This document shows, piece by piece, positions 13,683-26,200 of a DNA stretch of 64,000 nucleotides. Within the stretch, counting starts at the first letter, position 1, and each line of letters starts with the position of its first letter. Source of the DNA: Diphasiastrum complanatum (lineage: Eukaryota > Streptophyta > Lycopodiopsida > Lycopodiales > Lycopodiaceae); assembly GCA_029204225.1 (NCBI GenBank), contig CM055108.1, positions 17,517,779-17,581,778 of the forward strand. Reading direction: 5' to 3'. Under the pieces are notes generated by a model. The model was not told where the DNA came from and did no database searches. It was given only the letters and a program-made list of their open reading frames with translations. Both the position numbers and the translations under genes were made by a program.

Positions 13683-16642
13683 TCACGACAGCTGCAATAT
13701 GCAGTTATTGGGGACTTTTATTGGTTCACGCCGAATCTTGATTAAATGATGCTGTATCTTCTCCATAAAATTGAGACGTGCAGTATTAAAATCCAAATTG
13801 TGTGGCAGGAAACAACGGTGGGCTCCAGCAATCCACTTGGAGGTTGTCCATGATGTGAAGCGTGATTCCCAGGAGCCTCCCATCATTGCCGCACGAAAAT
13901 ATAAACGAGCAACAAAAAACTGCTCTTTGATTTGCTCTGAGGCCATCGGCTTATTTGGATCGAATGCCAGAGGAGGGAGACAATTGTCCCATCTGGTTGC
14001 CACTGATGCCAATAGAGTTAGATCTTTAGCAAACATTGCTGATTGTCGCACCGTTGGATCTGGAGAGTGGACAAACTCTCGTTGATAGGCTTGTAAGACG
14101 CGATGGAAATCCACTGAGATGGTCCAGCTGTAAGTCTGATGGATGATTGGCCAATTGGACGTATGGATGGTGATTTTGTCCATAGCCAATCCCAAATCTT
14201 TCCATTTATTTCTTCGCGGCATTGGCACGTAATATGGATCTACCTGCAATTGGCGAGGGCTGGCAACGTAACTCCTAATTGATTCCAAAGTTTTCTCAAA
14301 AATCGTGATTCTCCATGCCGACTGCTCTCCCAATGTAGGTATTTTGTCCAATTCTTTGCCAGCCTCGATCTCGGAGGTCTTAAACTTTGGAACCCATCCA
14401 CCACGCGAGGACTCATGCGGATGTTGCTTTAAGAAGGTCTGGATCTGATCCTCGACGCTGATGGGCCTTCTGAATAGAGGTGTTGTCCTTGATGAAGATG
14501 GACCCGCTTGTACTGCCGGTATGGTTGGCAGTTGGTCTGCTATATCTGGAGCTCCCCATTGGTCCATGCTCGAATCAATCCCTATATCCATTGGTACGAC
14601 TTCTTGGCGTGGAGGGGAGAATTGCGGCATGACCGGTACGGGGATTTGTGGTCCAGCTTCCAACACTCGAACGGCTGCTTTTTCATAGGCGGTAATGGTC
14701 TCTTTAGCCTTTGCCAACTTGGTTGAAACTGCTCCTTTGAACCTGTCAAAGTGGCCTTGAAATCCCTGAAGGGCCACTTTGTATGTCTCCACTTTTTTGA
14801 ACAAATACGCAATCTCCGTCGGTGTGACCGGATGATCTGGTATTTGTGTTTGAAGATATGTATCACACTCAAGGGTGGTCACATCCAATTCACCTTGAAA
14901 CCACGTGCGATCTTGTTCAGCCATCTGTAATTGCCCCTTCAGTAGTTGCACCTGTTGCTTTGCATCTTGCACGACCTTATCCACCTGATCCTGTGCGATT
15001 GTCAGGGCGTTTTGTAGGAAGCTGATGTATTCTTCCAAGTGATCAACTTGTTGCTGGGCCAACTTCTTTTCGGCTTCAACCTTGTCTTCGTGTTGTTTGA
15101 CAATCTTTAACTCTCGATCCAACTGGACAAGTTTCTGGTTGATTAGAGTGTTTTTTGACCCCAAATCAGAGATTCTCTGTTCCATTTCTTTCTTTTTATC
15201 TAGCATCGACTGGATCACTTGTGCAAGGCTTGAAACCAAACCTAGAGCATCCCCAGAATCGACGGTTGTGGAGGCGACAGCAACAGGAAGACCTGATGGA
15301 GCTATCCTTGGTTGGCGTGGAATAGGTGCCACTATGTCTTCTTCTTCAAAATGGTCTTCCTCTTCAAACCCTTCAGGCATTGTGGCATCGAACTGTTTTG
15401 GTGATTTCACAGCTTTGTCGACCCGAAGTGCGGCTGGACTATCTTTCATATGAGGTTGCTGGCTGACATCTTCAACACCAACAGTAGATTCATGGATATG
15501 TCCGAATCCTCTTTCAGGAGATTGGAATTCAAAGGGCATAGGGCTCTGGGGCATTTCAAAACATTTGGTGGCCCCCAAGGGGATCGGAATCATCGAACAT
15601 ATCCATGAAGAACTGTGTGTTTGGGGAGGTGGCTTCGGTGTGTGGGGGTGAGGCAGCCTGGGCAGCTGTGATGGGAATGGTAGGCCCAATGGTCACAGAC
15701 TGTCCTTGAATGGAAGCAGAGGCGAGGGAAGCATCAGAGGCTGGGAGAATGGGAAGTTCAGTGCGAACAGCAGCAGGGGGTGGAAGCGTAGCTGACGAGG
15801 TATGCCTAGTGCGACGTCGTGATGCGGAAGGCAAGTCAAGAATAACGATCTCGCTGCGTGGAAGACGACGACTATGAAAACTCGAGGCCTGGTGAGATGA
15901 CTCGGCCGGTGCTTCTTCGTAGACCGAAAGCACAAAATCTAGGTGGAAGCCATGGATTCTGTTTTCTAAGTGAGAAGCAGCTAAAAGGGACAATAGAGAG
16001 CCGGCAGCGAACCGCTGCTAAGTATTGGCCTTACTTAATAGCTCGTTTGAGCTCACCAGAAACAGTCTTGAACCAATTATACGGTTCAAGAGGGGCTTTG
16101 GCTGACTTGGTGTGGGACTCCACTATCCTATGGAGGATCTGTGATGTGATGCGGTCTTTCCTAAGGTTGCCAACCATCAAGAAGTTGTTCAGTAACTGGG
16201 CGGCAGCATGGATTGAAGGCTCAGTGATGGCTTCCAGAAGGTAGCCATCATTGGTCCAATGCAGATCATTGGTGAGGTCAATATATGGCTTGATGGTCTG
16301 TTTGGCGTGCTTATGATTGGGTGAGGCCTGCGTGCCAGATGCTATACCTATAGCTGCAAGGGCGGCCTCAGTGACATGCACCTTATGTGTGGCTCCCTAA
16401 AAAGTGATATAAAATTTGGATTTCTCTTCCTTCCACATACTGAAGGCAAGAGTGATGAAATCCATATTGATGTGACCCGAAAAGGCTTTCTCATGAATAC
16501 CCATTGCAGTGAGCAGTAGCTCCACAAGGGTCATCCACTGAGTGACCATGCTTGTGCTAGGAAGAATCATGATGTCCATTGCAGATGGGACATCACGATG
16601 GATAGTATAGCGCGGAGACTGGGATGTATCGGTAGAAGACAT
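13683..16642 (-). pseudogene. Long coiled-coil ORF downstream of Gypsy pol
   Basis: The product is unrecognised. Reading starts at ATG 16642 (MSSTDTSQSPRY), passes a stop at 16397-16399 into an open segment (16031-16381), then a Pro/Ser-rich segment (15556-15993), and by frameshift enters the main open frame (13683-15689). The main frame has an acidic stretch (EEEDHFEEED) and about 170 residues of heptad-like coiled coil rich in Gln, Glu and Lys, then a Pro-rich hinge and a globular C-terminal part (VARLYFRAAMMGG) that recurs at 43483. It lies 3' of an integrase on the same strand and just before an LTR, the position of an extra or env-like ORF. No membrane segment is evident, so envelope function is not supported. 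An altered gag or host-captured gene is possible. Confidence 0.6.
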
Positions 16643-17545
16643 GATGATCAGAAAGGATATATAAAACGTGTAAAAGTGTATTAGAAAACAATGCAGGAAT
16701 TTTGGAAGGCATTAGTCGCAAGAAAAATTTGCAAGAGCTTCGCTAGCACAAGTGAGGAATAAATCGAATTCAGTCAACTTATAAGTGAATTTGGTGGGTC
16801 CATTACACTAAATACTAGTTTGGCTGATCACTTCTGAACAAAAATTTGCTAGCATGTACAGTACTGTGAAAATAGGCTATAAAAATCTCGACGAAGGTTT
16901 TTGGGGATTTGAACCTATCAGACGAACGTTTTCCAGATCCGGCGAAGGATGAACCTTCGCTGAGGAGGGTCCTTCGCCCATGTATTGTCATAAATGCATT
17001 TTTTTACAATCTGAACCTATGGTCAACCTAATTTTAACATTTTAAGATTATCTAGCAGGTCAGCGAAGGTTCATAATGAGGTTAAGATGCTCGATGAAGG
17101 TTCCCACAATGGCATATCAGTGATACTTCGCCTAACTCAAAAATTGGATTTTCTCTTGATAGAAACTTTTGCCCATCTTAAATTAGATAAATCTAGAGTG
17201 GATGTACAGTCTGAGAGCTCAGTGAAGGTTTCTAGTACTATATAGGCCAAATCTGACCAAAAAAGTGATTTTCTAAGTCTTTTTCCATCAAAAAATTATT
17301 GTGCTTCTTTTTTTTTTATGCTGATGACTTTTTGACTTTTGCTCATCAGTCTTTTCTTATTTCTTGCTTTACTTTTTTTTTTTTTTTTTTGTCTTTTTCC
17401 AAAAATCTCAAAAAATTAGGTACTGAAAACAAAAATTTGAAAAACAATTAAAATTTTTAAAAAAATATTGAGATCAGGCTTGCTGAACTGGCAGAGCAGG
17501 CTACCAAAACTTGCATAATCGACTGCCATTCATCGGAGTATCAAA
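16643..17545. other. Non-coding spacer with iterated CGAAGGTT motifs
   Basis: Between the integrase end and the coiled-coil ORF. CGAAGG, GAAGGTT or its complement recurs at about 16893, 16942, 16951, 16970, 17053, 17092, 17128 and 17223. The same motif family is seen at 11.6-12.7 kb. Poly-T runs lie near 17305 and 17372. I see no gene. Confidence 0.6.
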
Positions 17546-18580
17546 TCATTTTCCATCCAAGTGCTCAAGAATTATTGCGCCATAGTTCAAGATTTTCTTC
17601 ACTTTATACGGGCCTTCACCGGCAAACTTCAACTTTCCCTTGATCAGCTTGCTTTTGTACATCAACGCCAGATCTCCTGGTTTCAGATCTTTTTTGTGTA
17701 ATCGACAATCGTGCCATGCCTTGCGGCGTGCTTTCTCTACTACTAAGGCATGAACTGCCATCAATCGGGTTTCACATAATTTGTGCCCATAATGCTGCAT
17801 ACAGTTTATGTTCCCAATCGAACTGACTCGTTCAACTGTCTTTGTCATAATGGTGCAGAGAATCTTATTGGAAGATTCAGCTTGGCCATTCCCTCTAGGA
17901 TAGTAGGGAGTACTGAATCTGTGTATAACAAAAAAATCTTCCAGTAAGTATTTTATTGTTTGATTAACAAAGTGTGTACCCCGGTCACTGACAATCTCGA
18001 TCGAACATCCAAATCTGATTATAATATTTTCATATAGAAACTTGGCCATAGATTTTGCATCAGCAACTTTGACAGCTTTGGCTTCAACCCACTTGGTCAT
18101 ATAATCAGTTGCGACGATAATGTATCGGGCCTGAGATCCTTGCGCGGCAGGTGAATAGGTCCAACATAATCCAGTCCCCATTTTCAAATGGTGCTTGCGA
18201 TAAAACTGAATGCAAAAATTCATAGTTTTGTCGAGTAGGTCGTCGTGCTCACTGGCAAACATCACATGTCTGAATAAAATTTTTTATGTCCTAGTGAAGC
18301 ATAGGCCACCAACAACCTGATTGTAAAAGTTTGCGAACAGTAATATCTGTAGAGAAGTGTCCTCCACCCATGCCATTATGTGAAGACATGATTAAATCTG
18401 GTACTTCATGCGGTAAAACACACCTTCATAAAATATAATCTGATCCACGACGATACAATTGTCCTGCAATTAATTGATAAGGTTGAGCCTTATGAATCGA
18501 TTGTCTCTTCTGTACTTTTGTCAGGGAGTCATTAGGTTGTCCTTGTTAAAATTGAAAAACAGTCCATATTGATTTCTTGG
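17546..18580 (-). pseudogene. Ty3/Gypsy integrase remnant
   Basis: On the minus strand the zinc-binding part (VLPHEVPDLIMSSHNGMGGG, then WWPM and CDVCQ) carries the His and Cys ligands of the H2C2 integrase finger, with stops near 18290 and 18255. It is followed by the catalytic core in the open frame 17546-18265: ATDYMTKWVEA (first Asp), IVSDRGTHF (second Asp) and YPRGNGQAESSNK (Glu). The C-terminal GPYKVKKIL region is of the usual integrase tail type. RT and RNase H are absent upstream. The unrelated plus-strand ORF at 18689 begins about 100 bases away. Confidence 0.92.
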
Positions 18581-18688
18581 CTTGCTACAAATGTTGTACC
18601 ATGCAAGTATGTAGCTCATTAATGCAAAATGCCAAGTTTGGCCTACATAGAGTGGAGTCCCAGAACTAAGCAAAGTGCTTGATCAAAC

Positions 18689-19816
18689 ATGAAACCTAGC
18701 AAGTACACTCGAGAAATTCACTTAGTCTCATTTACTGATTTTTCCCAAAAGCTAGTAGTGGCTCATCCTTTCTTGGAGTGGCTAAACTTTGACACACGAC
18801 TTATTTCCGGTGTGCAACATGAATGCCTGGTGCGTGCAGCTTATTCTACATTTGATGATGAGCTCCAGACATTCAGGATTTCTAGACGCAACGAGGAGGA
18901 TCCAATTCCTACATCACCACATATCCTAAGCCACTTGGGGTTCCCGAATGAAGGAGAGCCTATGCATGGCAGAGGGCAATCATTTGATAGGAATTACTTG
19001 ATGCATCTCTGTACGGAAGACGGTGACACCTCCATCTATAACAATGATAGTTACGCTGTCAAGCTCATCTCGGATCCAGGACTTAGGACAACAACGGACC
19101 TTCTTGCGTTACTCACTGAGGTACAATCGTCAAGAATTGACAGGATTCCAAACAGCACTTTATTCACCCTATCATTTGGCTTGGAGGAACCTGTTACACG
19201 CCACTTCATGTGGGCAGAAAAGATAAGTATCAAATTATGTGCAGTGCTCAAATCAAGAAAACCTCTCACAAAGTGCGAATATCTCCTGCATATGCTCTTA
19301 AGCAAACATTACTTGGGTGACTTCCCTAGCATTCTCGCTCTCGAGTGCAAGAGCGTGCCTCATACCACCTCGACACGAGCTCAGCACCCCAAGAGGCTAA
19401 AAGGGGGAGAGGCAAAGGCAAAAAACAAGCCAGCACCCAAACGGTGCCACATCACTAGCACAAACACACCAGTGTCACTCACATGCAGCACGGAAGCAGA
19501 GTTGGAGTCACAGTGGCTAAAAGAGCATTCCCATAGCCAACACACAAAAGAACATTCAGAGGGCCACACACCAGGTAAAGACTCATCCAGTAGCAGCGAA
19601 CAACACTTGTGCAAATCCACCAGCCAAGGGCATGGAAACATCAACAAAATGGGAGACACAGCACAATCACCTTATCCAATGCCTAAAGACACTTCAACGG
19701 TGAAAATCATGGAAGCCATTGAAGAAGAATTGACTGCAACATCAAATTTGATGCGACATTTTGAGACAAAGGAGACAGAGGCGGAACCTCGTGTCCCACT
19801 GTGTTGTTCGTGGTAA
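18689..19816 (+). CDS. Unrecognised 375-residue ORF
   Basis: Starts at ATG 18689 and stays open for 375 codons. The first 230 residues look globular (motifs HPFLEWLNF, TDLLALLTEVQSS). The rest is low-complexity, rich in His, Ser, Thr, Glu and Lys, with KRLKGGEAKAKNK as a possible nuclear-localisation stretch. I do not recognise a family. No homologue is evident in the part of HU-2 inside the window, so it could belong to HU-1 or to a different repeat. It may continue into the S/T/P-rich segment after 19817 by frameshift or splicing. Confidence 0.5.
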   Translation: MKPSKYTREIHLVSFTDFSQKLVVAHPFLEWLNFDTRLISGVQHECLVRAAYSTFDDELQTFRISRRNEEDPIPTSPHILSHLGFPNEGEPMHGRGQSFDRNYLMHLCTEDGDTSIYNNDSYAVKLISDPGLRTTTDLLALLTEVQSSRIDRIPNSTLFTLSFGLEEPVTRHFMWAEKISIKLCAVLKSRKPLTKCEYLLHMLLSKHYLGDFPSILALECKSVPHTTSTRAQHPKRLKGGEAKAKNKPAPKRCHITSTNTPVSLTCSTEAELESQWLKEHSHSQHTKEHSEGHTPGKDSSSSSEQHLCKSTSQGHGNINKMGDTAQSPYPMPKDTSTVKIMEAIEEELTATSNLMRHFETKETEAEPRVPLCCSW

Positions 19817-20145
19817 GTGACCCACCAACCACCATCTCATCAACTCCCATCACATCAACCATCACTGTCACACTACCCATCACACTCACCCTCACCACTA
19901 CACCCCCTATTGTCTCCACAAATACACTCCCACTCTCCGCTGCACCAGTCACAATCACCTCTATGCAATCTCCGATGCATTTTTCAAATGTCTTTGACGC
20001 ATCCTTCAACATTGAAGAATTCTCACTTTCATTGTCGATCATAAATGCCGACACATCTCCAATCCCTATCACCCTCACTCAAACATCACACCCTTGTGAA
20101 AAATGCAAAAATAAGCTTGGTAGACGCCAAAAATCTTGTATATAG
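19817..20145 (+). CDS. Ser/Thr/Pro-rich segment with terminal Cys cluster
   Basis: An open frame overlapping the end of the previous ORF. It encodes Thr/Pro/Ser-rich sequence and ends with PCEKCKNKLGRRQKSC, a possible metal-binding knuckle, before the stop. It has no start of its own that I trust, so it is likely a further exon or frameshifted continuation of the 18689 ORF. Confidence 0.35.
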
Positions 20146-20231
20146 ATAAACACACATGTGTGGAGCCTGTTCCCACATGTGAAACTAGTGTACTTGTCAT
20201 GTACCATTTTTGACAAAAGAAAAGAGCAAAA

Positions 20232-21448
20232 ATGACTTACAAATCTTATTGGAAAGCAAAAATTTTGGAGTTTAAGACTACCCCGGGAGGTCAATCGATA
20301 TCAGAATTCTTAGTGCAACATGTATATATGCATTCAGAAATCAAAGTACATGATATCAATCCTCATGATCATCAACAATGTAATTGTAAGTATATCAAAA
20401 CATATGCACTCTACAACAATCATAGGTGATTTCCTTTATTGATGCTCTTCAGATTATGATTTAAATGCTTCAACATTGTTTTTTTCTTTCAAATTTATAT
20501 CCATCATGCATAAGTGAATGGGAGCCCGCACAATCACTTGCAGGAATATTAGACGTGATTCACTCTGATGTTGAAAAGCTACAATACAGAGGAAGAAGTC
20601 CAAAGAAACTTGCAGATTGTGGTATCTATTTTTATGAATCTTTATATACGCCACAAACAGATGGAGGTTTTGGCAAGCTCGAAGCAATTCCATTGCCTAG
20701 TTTTCAAAGTGATGAGTGGCCTACTCCTGACAGCATTGTTTCTGAATTCTTGAAATGCAAGCTACTCATTGATATTAAAAATGCTATGAAGATAAGCACA
20801 GGCTCAAAAATTGTTCACCTAAGTTGGTTTATCTCATTGCATACATTTGTTGATTTTTTCTCGAGTGCTAGTGTTCGTAGGACACCAACTTTATTTGTTT
20901 GCAAGGATTTATCAGATGAGACTTTGTCAGATCTCATGGATCAAGGTTGGGATAGTAAAACAAATAATGACATAGAATGCAGGATCAAAAAGTCCTCAAT
21001 GATCTTTCGTTATCATATCAAAAAGCAAATGCTCAGTCTCACATTTAGCTACCAGAGATACAAGAAAATTGAAGGTACATGGCTACCACTGGATCAAGAC
21101 TTTGAACTAAATGGTCACACAAACCGAATGGAGATAAGCATTATCTACAATGACGAATATTTGACTATGGTTGAGGTGGAAGAGCACTGGAAGCTTGATT
21201 TTATCAGAACAGAGCTCATGCTATTACAAACCAATCTACCAACATATTTTAGATTTATCATCAACGAAAGACTCGTAAGTACTTTATGTTTATTGCCATT
21301 TCAAAAAAGAACAAAATAATAGAAAATGTCATCATTTACAATTGCACATTCACTAATATTTGCCATGTCACAAATGCGAAAAAGACAGGAGCTGATAACG
21401 TGCTGCAAAGATCTACCTACAACAATCACCATTGTGGGAGAACAATAG
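20232..21448 (+). CDS. HU-1 plus-strand gene with possible beta-grasp C-terminus
   Basis: The upstream open segment 20232-20429 is followed by a main exon from about 20515 to 21274, a donor CTC|GTAAGT, and a short last exon 21389-21448 ending CCKDLPTTITIVGEQ. The homologue in HU-2 (58087-58985) keeps both the last donor position and the length of the last exon approximately. Conserved blocks are HLSWF, RTPTLFVCKDLSD, an aromatic strand FRYHIKKQMLSLTF and PLDQD. The C-terminal pattern (MVEVEEHW.L..IRTEL, then Y.RFII) resembles the hydrophobic spacing of ubiquitin-like beta-grasp folds. Function is unknown. It converges with the Ulp1-like gene 195 bp away. Confidence 0.55.
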
Positions 21449-21643
21449 TTTCAAATAAATTTTAGTAAAAATCTGTGTATACACTCTTTCATTCAATAAA
21501 TGAAAGCCCAAGTTGGGCATCTGTACATGTATTTTGTGCTCCCAAATTCACAAACTGGAGCAGCATTTGATATATCAATGTATATTTTTCTATGAAGTCT
21601 ATACATGTATTTTTGTTCTATGCTATCTATATTTTTTTTAATC

Positions 21644-22522
21644 TTAATTTAGTACAACTACATCATCCTTTGCACCATCATCAATAACGGGAGGCTGAAG
21701 CCTTGCCCTAGCCAGTATACTCAGGATAATTTCTTGTCTAAATCTGTACACCTGGCTTGATGTGTACTCAGGAAGTGTAAACTGCAAAATAGAACATTCA
21801 TGTATTAGTAATGGCCAATAACATCACCAGAATAGAGAACTAATCATGATTCCAAAATAAGAGTAAACAAAATTTATTACCTTAGAAATATCAACATCTT
21901 GTTGAAGGATGAACCACTCAAAAAACAACTTGGCATTTTACAATGTGTACCACCCACAGCTGAATGAATCATTTTGCTGGGGTGACTGCAAAATAATTCA
22001 ACACACAAGAAATCAATTATGAAACAGAATGAATTATATTGAGAATATTTAGAATACTGATTTCAAAATGCTATTAAGAAAGACAGAGTTTACCTCCAAG
22101 CTGGCGATCTGCCAGTTCACGGAATGGGGAACGTCTGTAGGAATATATTTACTTAGATATGGAATGTATATATCTACATCCTTATGTGTATTTCTCGCCG
22201 AATTCATCTTGACACAAAAACATTTGATAATATTATTTACAGATTTCTTAGTAGAGATCAGGTTTAAACTCCAGTGGTCACTGCAAAATAAGATTGAAAT
22301 TTCTTTAGTTGCAATTCTGAGAACTATTTTCATTGACAATGCCAATGTTAATGCATAAAACAGCAAGAAGAATTTAATATAACTTACTTTGTATGATAAG
22401 GTATGAGCAGATACTTTGTTGTTGGTGTGAATCCACTTGTCAAACACTGTGACAATGTGTCATTGTTCTCCTTGAAGGCCTGAAGCAGGAAGTTACTCTG
22501 CACCAACAACTCATTTGATGAA
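21644..22522 (-). pseudogene. Ulp1/C48 cysteine protease, catalytic exons (HU-1)
   Basis: Four exons on the minus strand: 22388-22522 (KYLLIPYHT), 22094-22280 (catalytic HWSLNLIS and KMNS), 21881-21985 (SPQQNDSFSCGWY, with the oxyanion Gln and nucleophile Cys) and 21644-21781 (VYRFRQEIILSIL, stop at 21644-21646). All introns have GT-AG ends with consistent phase. The third exon has one in-frame stop after CGWYTL. Ulp1 enzymes cut SUMO-type or ubiquitin-like proteins. The usual acidic residue after the His is replaced by Asn in KMNS, in both HU copies. The 5' part of the gene lies beyond the inserted Copia at 28685 and up. Confidence 0.85.
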
Positions 22523-23204
22523 TGTAAAAATTACAGCAAATAAGGATCCTAAAACACTTGAAATGATGAGGAAAACAATAGATTATGATTTCATAAGATT
22601 AGCACAAGTTGAACCATCAAAATCCATCAAAAATCTATGCTTGAACCTCACTAAATGGCCCAAATCCTTGAAGAAGGCTTCACACGTGTGAAAGTACGGC
22701 CTCCCACAGTCTGAGTAATGTACACCAGACCTACATTCAATCCTATAATCATTAGTAATCACAAGTACTCAAACAATTATGAACATAGAGAGCAATTGCA
22801 CCATTATGAGAGAAAAAACATGAAATTGCTTGATTGATTTTGGTAAGATATCATCACCTATATATACATGATCCATCACAATTTTGGGCAGGTATTAGTA
22901 GCCCTAAACCTATCCCTAATGCTAATTTTGGTGGATCTTTCATCCCTACCAAGTTAGGGTTGTAATCTTGGAGATCCCTCAACAATGCAAAAATTACCAA
23001 AAATAGCTCCTATTTTTTCTCCCTTGTATCTAAGCATAATTTGGACTCATTCCAAAGGTTCTAACACTTAGGTCTACTTGAGAGCATCCTTATGAATGGA
23101 ATCCTATGCTATTTGACACGTGTGACAAGCCACATCATGACCATCTAACTATTTACAAGTCATATGACCAAAACTAGTCAAGCTAGAATTGTGAATTTTT
23201 AACA
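22523..23204 (-). repeat. 3' LTR of Copia-A2
   Basis: 682 bp, bounded by TG...CA; on the plus strand it reads TGTAAAAATTACAG at the outer end and GAATTTTTAACA at the inner end. It abuts the target duplication ATGAA. Confidence 0.97.
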
Positions 23205-23287
23205 CTCCTCCTCACTATCTAGCTTGGTTCAATCATTGCTTTACTAATCACTCCAAGTGATGATCTGAACTTCATAAAAGGTGTCTA

Positions 23288-26200
23288 TTAAAGTGGTTTA
23301 GTAAGTAGATCAGCTACACATTCATTGCTTGGAACATGCTCTAAAGCAATCTCCTTGGCTTGCACCATTTCTCTCACAAAGTGATGGCATATCTCAATGT
23401 GCTTAGATCTTGCATGGAAGATTGGGTTAGATGCAAGGTGTTGGCTCGATATATTGTCATTGTAGATGACTGGTGCCTCCTTTGAATCCATGATCTTTAG
23501 TTCCACCAATAATCTCTTGATCCAAAGTACCTCCTTTGTAGTGGTTGTCAAAGCTTTGTACTCGGCCTCAGTTGAAGATAGAGATATAGTTTCTTGCTTT
23601 TTTGAAAGCCATGAAACCACACCTTCTCCTATGAAAGTTGAATAGGCACTTGTTGATTTCATATCCCTCTTGTCCCCTGCAAAATCTGAATCACTAAATG
23701 CATGAAGGTTAATCACATCTCCTCTATATAGAATCCCAAAATCCAATGTACCCGAGATGTATCTTAGAATCCTCTTAGCCTCTTTCCAATAGATATTCAA
23801 TGGCTTTTGCATGGATTGGCTCAACCTACATACACTAAAGCTAAGATCTGGTCTAGTTATAGTGATCCACATTAAGGAACCTATAAGTTGCCTAAACAAA
23901 GTGATGTCCATGAAGGATCTTTCATCATCTTCATTTGGCACTTTTACATCTTGCTCCATTGGTGTGTCAACACTTTTGCATACTTCCATCTTAAACTTCT
24001 TCAAAAGACTTTGAGCATAGTTTACTTGACTTATAAAGATAAAATCAGACCCTCTAAGTACTTCTATGCCTAAGATGAAGTGAAGACACCCTAGATCTAC
24101 CATCTTGAACTCTGAGGATAGATCTATCTTGATTTTTTCAATACCATCAACACTATTTCCATAATGATGATGTCATCTACATAAATGAGTAAAAGTACAA
24201 TACCAACATCATCAAACTTAATGTAAAGAGTGGGATCATATTCACTTTGAACAAAAGAAAGTGAAATAAGATAGCAATGTAGTCTTGAATTCCAAGATCT
24301 CGAGGCTTGCTTCAAGCCATAGATGCTTCTTTGGAGATGGCATACTTTGTTCTCCATTCCATGCTTGATGAACCCTTGTGGCTGCTCCATATAGATAGCC
24401 TCTTCCAAAAAACCATTCAAGAAAGCATTAGAGACATCCATTTGACATAGAATCCATCCAAAATGTGATGCAAGTGCAATGATTAGCCTTATTGTGACCA
24501 TCTTGGCCACAGGTGCAAAAGTTTCCTCATAGTCTATCCCTCTCTCTTGAGCATAACCTTTTGCAACTAATCTTGCTTTATGTTTGTTAACACTCCCATT
24601 TGCATTCAACTTAAGCTTGAAGACCCACTTGCATCCTATTACATTCCTTTGAGGTCTCTCAACAAGCAACCAAGTTTCATTCTCAATCAAGGCATCATAC
24701 TCATCCAACATAGCTTTATACCATTCTTTGGAGTTCAATGCATCTTCAACATTAGATGGTTCTTCAAAACTAGATAAAGCATAAGAAGTGGATGAGATAC
24801 CCTCAACTTTCTGTCCTTTGCCTTGATATGTGAGCCTTGATGGCTCCACTTTTGCCCTTGAAGATCTCCTTGGTGTGATAGGTGGGTTTGGTGCTTGCTC
24901 CTCCATGAGCTCCTCCTCAAAACCAAGATCTTGCTCCTCGGCCATCTTCTTCTTGATTGTTGGAGAACTTGAGCCTTCTTCAAGCATATGCATATGATGT
25001 TCATCAAAGATGACATCCCTTGAAACAACAAATTTGTTTAAGGATGGGAGATAGACTTTGTAGCCCTTGCTTGAGCTTGCATATCCAAGCATGATCCCTC
25101 TTGTGGAAGATGGATCCTCCTTGGTTCTTGTTTCCAATGGCACATGCACATAACATATACACCCAAAAACTTTCAAGTGATTAAGATTGGGTTTCTTTCC
25201 ATACAACATCTCATAAGGAGTTTTGTCTTCAATTGCTTTGCAAGACACCCTATTCATCAAGTAGTTTGCACATACAAGAGACTCACCCCAAAAGGATTTG
25301 GGCAAACAAGCATCTAATCTTAAAGCCTTAGAACATTCACATAATGTTCTATTCCTTCTTTCAGCAACTCCATTTTGTTGAGGAGTGTAAGGACAAGAAG
25401 TCTCTTTCTTGATCCCTTCCTCCTCACAAAAGGCCTTGAACTCATTGGAGATGAATTCTCCACCATTGTCACTTCTAAGAATCTTGATGCTATGATTATG
25501 ATGCTTTTCCACAAACAACTTGAAATTTACAAAAGTATCAAATACTTGAGACTTGAAGGAAAGTAAGAACACCCAACAATATCTTGAGTAGTCATCAAAG
25601 AAGGTTAAAAACATGGATGAACCTCCATTAGATTTGGTGCTAGCAATTTGCACATCCAAGTGTATGAGTTCAAGAGGAGGAGATGACTTTGTGATGGAGT
25701 TAGGAAACACCTTCTTATGTGCCTTGGGTAAGGCACAAGCTTCACAAACCTTGTTTTCCTTCCCAATAGACCTTGGTAGGCCTAAAGCATACTCCTCCTT
25801 GATCATAGCCTCCATGGAACCCGAGTTGACATGTCCAAGTCTTTTGTGCCATAAAGTAAAAGTAGATATCTTGCTCTTCTCGGCCAACATGACAACATTA
25901 GTATCCACAAATGCATCCAACTTATAAAGTTTTCCAAGTCTAGTGCCCTTAGCCACTATCCTATCCTTCTTCTTGATGAAACATTCATTTGAAGCAAAGT
26001 CAACATTGAAACCATTGTCTACCATTTGGCCAACACTTAGTAGATTCTTTGTTATTGTAGGAATGTACAAAACACCTTCTATGTTGATCTTTTTGGAAGA
26101 TCCTAAGCAAAGGGGAATTCTACCAACTCCTTCAATCTTACAAGCTTCATCATTTGCTGTATAGATAGACTTCATAGGTCCATCATAAGATAAGAGAGAA

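Noticed and set aside
14461-15453. Plus-strand ORFs inside the coiled-coil gene
   Set aside because: Shadows of the minus-strand coiled-coil frame.
13683-16642. Coiled-coil ORF as a retroviral-type envelope
   Set aside because: No signal peptide, membrane anchor or glycosylation-rich ectodomain is visible.
25375-26164. Plus-strand ORFs across Copia-A2
   Set aside because: Antisense shadows of gag-pol; the same ORFs appear antisense to A1.
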